Assembly: GCA_020633555.1 (NCBI GenBank)
Contig: JACKDL010000001.1
Location: forward strand, 372,001 to 436,000
Length of the DNA stretch: 64,000 nucleotides
Direction of reading: 5' to 3'
Source: Myxococcales bacterium
GTDB lineage: Bacteria; Myxococcota_A; Bradymonadia; UBA7976; UBA1532
Below, in pieces: positions 61,158 to 64,000 of the stretch. Under the pieces are notes generated by a model. It searched no databases and was not told the origin of the DNA. It saw nothing but the letters and a program-made list of their open reading frames with translations. Position numbers and translations under genes: made by a program. Numbering within the stretch: the stretch's first letter is position 1; each line of letters begins with the position of its first letter.

Positions 61158-63005
61158 TCAGGGCGGATCGCACAGCCCGATGGTGAGGCCCGCGTTGCCG
61201 TAGGGCCGCAGCCGGCAGGTCCACCCGTCCAGGCAGTCCTCGTCGCCGGCGCAGCCGTTGGCGCAGTAGCCGTTGCCGTCGCGGAACTGGCAGAAACCGT
61301 GGGCGCAGGTGAGCGGGGGCTCAGCGAAGTAGTCGCACGCCTCGCCGACACCGCCCCCCGGGAACGGCGTGTCGCAGTACCCGATGACCGCGGCCCGGTC
61401 GCCCTGCCGCCCGTACTGGCACAGCAAGCTCCCGTCGGGGCTGCACTGCGTGTCGCGGGTGCAACCGGGCAGGCAGAGGCCCAGCTCGAGGTCGTCGCCG
61501 TTGCCCAGAATGAAGGGCGTCAGCACACACACCAGGCCGTCGGCGCACTCGGCAGGGGTGCGGCACAGGTTGCCGCAGGTGTTGGGCCCCGCCACGCACG
61601 TGCCCGAGGCGCACCGGCGCGGGTTGTCGGCGCCGCAGGAGGCGCCGTCCGGCAGGCCATCCTCGAACTGCGGTCGGCACTGGCCGCCGAACAGATCGGG
61701 CGAGCGGGCAGGGGTCAGCATGCACCGGGTGCCGGCGGCGCAGTCCCGGTCCGTCTCGCAGTTGGGGAAGCGCTGCACGCAGCGGTTCTCCTGGCCGCGG
61801 GTCTCGCAGACCAGGCCCGCCGGGCAGTCCGGCCGCATGGGGTCGCACTCGGCGCTGCAGTAGCGCGTGCCGTAGTCCGAGAAGCAGATGTCGCTGGCGC
61901 AGTTGCGGTTGATCTCGCACGGGTCGCCGGGGCCAGGGCAGGGCACGCCGCCCCGGCTGTCGTCCCCCTCGTCCGTGCGCCCGTCGCAGTCGTTGTCTCG
62001 CCGGTCGCAGATCTCGGTCACCGCCGGGGTGCCCCCCAGGCAGATCACGGTGCCCGCCACGCAGCTCAGCTCGCCCGCGATGCACTCGCCCACGTCGCTG
62101 CCGCAGGGCATGCCCACCTGAGGATCGGCCTCGTCCACCGCGCCGTCGCAGTCGTTGTCCCGGCCGTCGCAAACCTCGGGGCTGCCCTGGCCCACGTCCT
62201 CGACGAAGCAACCGAGGCGGCCGTTGGCGCAGACGAACTGACCCTGGCCGCAGCGGCCGCCGTCGCAGGGCTCGCCCACCCGGGGCGCCGCCTCGTCCAC
62301 GCGGCCGTCGCAGTCGTCGTCCAGGCCGTTGCAGGTCTCGTCCGTGCCGGCGCTCTGGCCCTCGCAGCGGCGCTCGCCGCCCAGGCACACCCAGACCCCG
62401 GACGAGCACTCGCCCTCGCCCCCGCAGGCCCCGCCAATGTCGGTGGGGGCCTCGTCGGCCGTGCCGTCACAGTCGTTGTCCAAACCGTCGCAGATCTCAT
62501 CCCGGGGCTCATCGCCGTCGCAGCGCACCCGCCCGCCAATGCAGATGGTGCGCCCGCCGCAGTCGCCGCAGGGCTCGCCCACGCCAGGGATCTCCTCGTC
62601 AGCGGTGCCGTCGCAGTCGTCATCCAGCCCGTTGCAGACCTCGGCTGAAGGGAGCACGCCCCCGCTGCACACCAGGGCGCCGCCGGTGCAGATGTTGATG
62701 CCGACCTCGCAGACGCCCTCGCGCTGCCCGCAGGCCTCGCCCACCTCAGCCGCCTGTTCGTCCACGGCCCGGTCGCAGTCGTCGTCCTGGCCGTTGCAGA
62801 TCTCGGGGCCGGGGGTGCAGGCCGCGCCGCCCACCCCGCCACCGCCCCCAGCACCCCCGGCGCCGCCCGCGCCACCGCCGCCCGCGCCCACCATGGCGTC
62901 GCTGCTCTGCTGCCCGCCCCCCGGGGCCGCAGCGTCACCGCTGCAGCCGGCGCTCAGGGCCACCCCCGCACAGAACAGGGCCCACCACACGCTTCGCTTC
63001 GCCAT
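61158..63005 (-). CDS. Lipoprotein with six MopE-like repeats and Cys-rich C-terminal half
   Basis: 615 residues from ATG 63005, chosen over the longer frame because it gives a signal peptide ending ALSAGC (Cys21). A Gly/Ala-rich linker (about 25-70) precedes six E-x-C-(N/D)-G/R-x-D-(D/N)-D-C-D-G/R repeats (about 75-320). The second half (about 330-615) is Cys-rich EGF-like (CAxGxxCxxx...C), without clear repeats. The repeat type is shared with the lipoprotein at 32867 but in a different arrangement. Surface display with disulfides and metal is likely. Confidence 0.83.
   Translation of the reverse strand: MAKRSVWWALFCAGVALSAGCSGDAAAPGGGQQSSDAMVGAGGGGAGGAGGAGGGGGVGGAACTPGPEICNGQDDDCDRAVDEQAAEVGEACGQREGVCEVGINICTGGALVCSGGVLPSAEVCNGLDDDCDGTADEEIPGVGEPCGDCGGRTICIGGRVRCDGDEPRDEICDGLDNDCDGTADEAPTDIGGACGGEGECSSGVWVCLGGERRCEGQSAGTDETCNGLDDDCDGRVDEAAPRVGEPCDGGRCGQGQFVCANGRLGCFVEDVGQGSPEVCDGRDNDCDGAVDEADPQVGMPCGSDVGECIAGELSCVAGTVICLGGTPAVTEICDRRDNDCDGRTDEGDDSRGGVPCPGPGDPCEINRNCASDICFSDYGTRYCSAECDPMRPDCPAGLVCETRGQENRCVQRFPNCETDRDCAAGTRCMLTPARSPDLFGGQCRPQFEDGLPDGASCGADNPRRCASGTCVAGPNTCGNLCRTPAECADGLVCVLTPFILGNGDDLELGLCLPGCTRDTQCSPDGSLLCQYGRQGDRAAVIGYCDTPFPGGGVGEACDYFAEPPLTCAHGFCQFRDGNGYCANGCAGDEDCLDGWTCRLRPYGNAGLTIGLCDPP
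61370..62810 (-). repeat. Six tandem Asp/Cys coding repeats
   Basis: Six C-x-G-x-D-x-D-C-D units of the kind CNGLDDDCDGxxDE alternate with 35-45-residue Cys spacers that contain CVGDE/CGGR-type motifs. These are the same modules as in the array at 33530-35780, placed in a different protein. Confidence 0.75.
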
Positions 63006-63043
63006 CGAGGTCTCCGGGGTGCGGCGCGGGGCTGGCGCGCCGG

Positions 63044-64000
63044 TCAGTTGAGGGGCAGGCACAGGTTGGCCAGGCAGATCTGGTCGGTGGGGCACACCAG
63101 CAGGGGCAGGATGAAGGCGCCGCAGCCCTCGCAGATGCCCAGGAAGTTGCAGGTCTGTCCCGGACGGCAGTCGCTGTTGATCCGGCAGGTGCCGTCGGCC
63201 TGGTAGCAGCGCTGGAGCGGCTCATCGCACGAGCGCCCCTCGCCGCAGTCCGCGTCGGCGCGGCAGATGTCCCCGGGGTTCACGCACTCGCCGATGAGGC
63301 CGTTGCAGGCGGTGCCGCCCGCGCAGTCGCCGTCGTTCTGGCAGCGCACGCAGCGGCCGAGGAGCGGCTGGCAGTAGGGGGTCAGCCCGGTGCAGTCGGC
63401 GTTGTTCCGACAGCCGATGCACTCGCCCCCGACGCACACCTCACCGCCGTCGCAGTGGTCGTTCACGAGGCAGCGGGTGCACTCGCCCGCCTCGGCGTCG
63501 CAGTGGGGCCGCTCATCGGCACACTGGCGATCCTGCTGGCAGGTCACGCACCGGTCATTGGCGGCGTCACAGACCTGGGCGCCCGGGCAGTCGTTGTCGC
63601 GACGGCATGCCCGGCAGGTGTTCGTCACCAGATCGCAGACCCCGGGGCAGTGGGCGTCCTCCAGGCAGGGCACGCAGCGGTCGTTGGCGCGGTCGCAGCG
63701 CAGGTCGCCCGGGCAGTCCCCATTGTCCACGCAGGTGCCGCAGGTACCGTCGGGCCGGCACACGCCGTCCGGACAGTCGCCGTCCGCCAGGCAGGTCACG
63801 CAGGTGTGATCAGCGGGCCGGCAGCGCCCCATCGGGCAGTCTGCGTCGGCCAGACAAGCCACACAGCGGTCGTTGGCCACGTCGCACCGGGCCCCCGGGC
63901 AGTCGCCGTCCGCCAAGCAGGCGCGGCAGGCGTGTACGGCCGGATCGCAGCGCTGGCCGGCGGCGCAGTCGCCGTCCCCCAGGCACGGCACGCAGCGGCC
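63044..64000 (-). CDS. Cys-rich repeat protein, C-terminal part (5' end outside window)
   Basis: At least 318 residues; the frame is open past position 64000, so the start is not seen. The visible part is built from about ten repeats of some 20-28 residues, each like C-x2-D-x-D-C-P-x-G-x2-C-(D)-x-(A/D)-N-D-x-C-V-x-C, with four or more Cys each (CVTCLADGDCP, CVPCLEDAHCP, CRACRRDNDCPG). The repeats get less regular towards the C-terminus, which ends NLCLPLN. It is likely secreted and disulfide-rich, though no signal peptide can be checked. Same strand as, and 38 bases upstream of, the MopE-like lipoprotein gene, so possibly one operon. Confidence 0.7.
   Translation of the reverse strand, partial: GRCVPCLGDGDCAAGQRCDPAVHACRACLADGDCPGARCDVANDRCVACLADADCPMGRCRPADHTCVTCLADGDCPDGVCRPDGTCGTCVDNGDCPGDLRCDRANDRCVPCLEDAHCPGVCDLVTNTCRACRRDNDCPGAQVCDAANDRCVTCQQDRQCADERPHCDAEAGECTRCLVNDHCDGGEVCVGGECIGCRNNADCTGLTPYCQPLLGRCVRCQNDGDCAGGTACNGLIGECVNPGDICRADADCGEGRSCDEPLQRCYQADGTCRINSDCRPGQTCNFLGICEGCGAFILPLLVCPTDQICLANLCLPLN

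Overview
The window is very GC-rich, almost completely coding DNA from what looks like a myxobacterium-type member of Myxococcota (formerly Deltaproteobacteria). The lineage call rests on several hallmarks seen together. These are Hanks-type Ser/Thr kinases with C-terminal PEGA domains, an FHA-domain sigma-54 activator, three tandem bactofilins, two secreted metalloproteases ending in MYXO-CTERM-like signals, and large lipoproteins carrying Asp/Cys-rich MopE-like repeats. I recognise no tRNA, rRNA, CRISPR array, insertion sequence or phage gene, and no gap longer than 300 bases lacks a gene.

Layout. 1-5597: the end of a threonine aldolase gene, then a tightly overlapping operon for a TPR lipoprotein and an Mla-like lipid transporter with two different ATPases, two different permeases and one MCE protein. 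5615-9564 (minus): a membrane protein with an HELQH zinc-protease-like motif, coupled to a membrane-anchored beta-propeller. 9712-12299: a secreted nuclease, a thiolase and an acidic hypothetical protein. 12483-17467: two tandem paralogous lipoproteins that may have a BPI/TULIP-like lipid-binding fold. 17508-24220: a zinc-ribbon protein, a TPR/double cNMP-domain protein, TypA, and a lipoprotein with a CxxCH haem motif. 24249-28709: a cytoplasmic histidine kinase with a tiny lipoprotein, divergent from two zinc-ribbon/FHA proteins. 28773-32657 (minus): an MPN-like protein, three bactofilins, pyrE, a lipoprotein and a hydrolase. 32867-42274: a MopE-like lipoprotein coupled to a kinase whose gene appears frameshifted, then an FHA-sigma-54 activator and a second PEGA kinase. 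42372-52254: an unknown lipoprotein, an SppA protease fused to a probable beta-barrel, MutS2, and an IPT-domain lipoprotein. 52272-58791: a TPR lipoprotein, a TlpA-like lipoprotein with ExbB/ExbD, FtsB-like, a diguanylate cyclase and a PIN-PhoH ATPase. 58871-64000: a secreted protein, two tandem matrixins and two Cys-rich repeat proteins.

Two themes recur. One is cell-envelope biogenesis: about a quarter of the genes encode predicted lipoproteins, alongside lipid transport, bactofilins, SppA and ExbBD. The other is phospho-signalling through FHA domains, Ser/Thr kinases and a histidine kinase. Most same-strand neighbours overlap by 1-4 bases (ATGA, GTGA or TGATG junctions), which implies translational coupling.

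The most notable observation is the transporter at 1546-4548. Its two ATPases carry complementary defects, at the catalytic Glu in one and the signature motif in the other, which predicts one consensus and one degenerate ATP site. That design is known from heterodimeric ABC exporters, whereas the well-studied Mla systems use a homodimeric ATPase.
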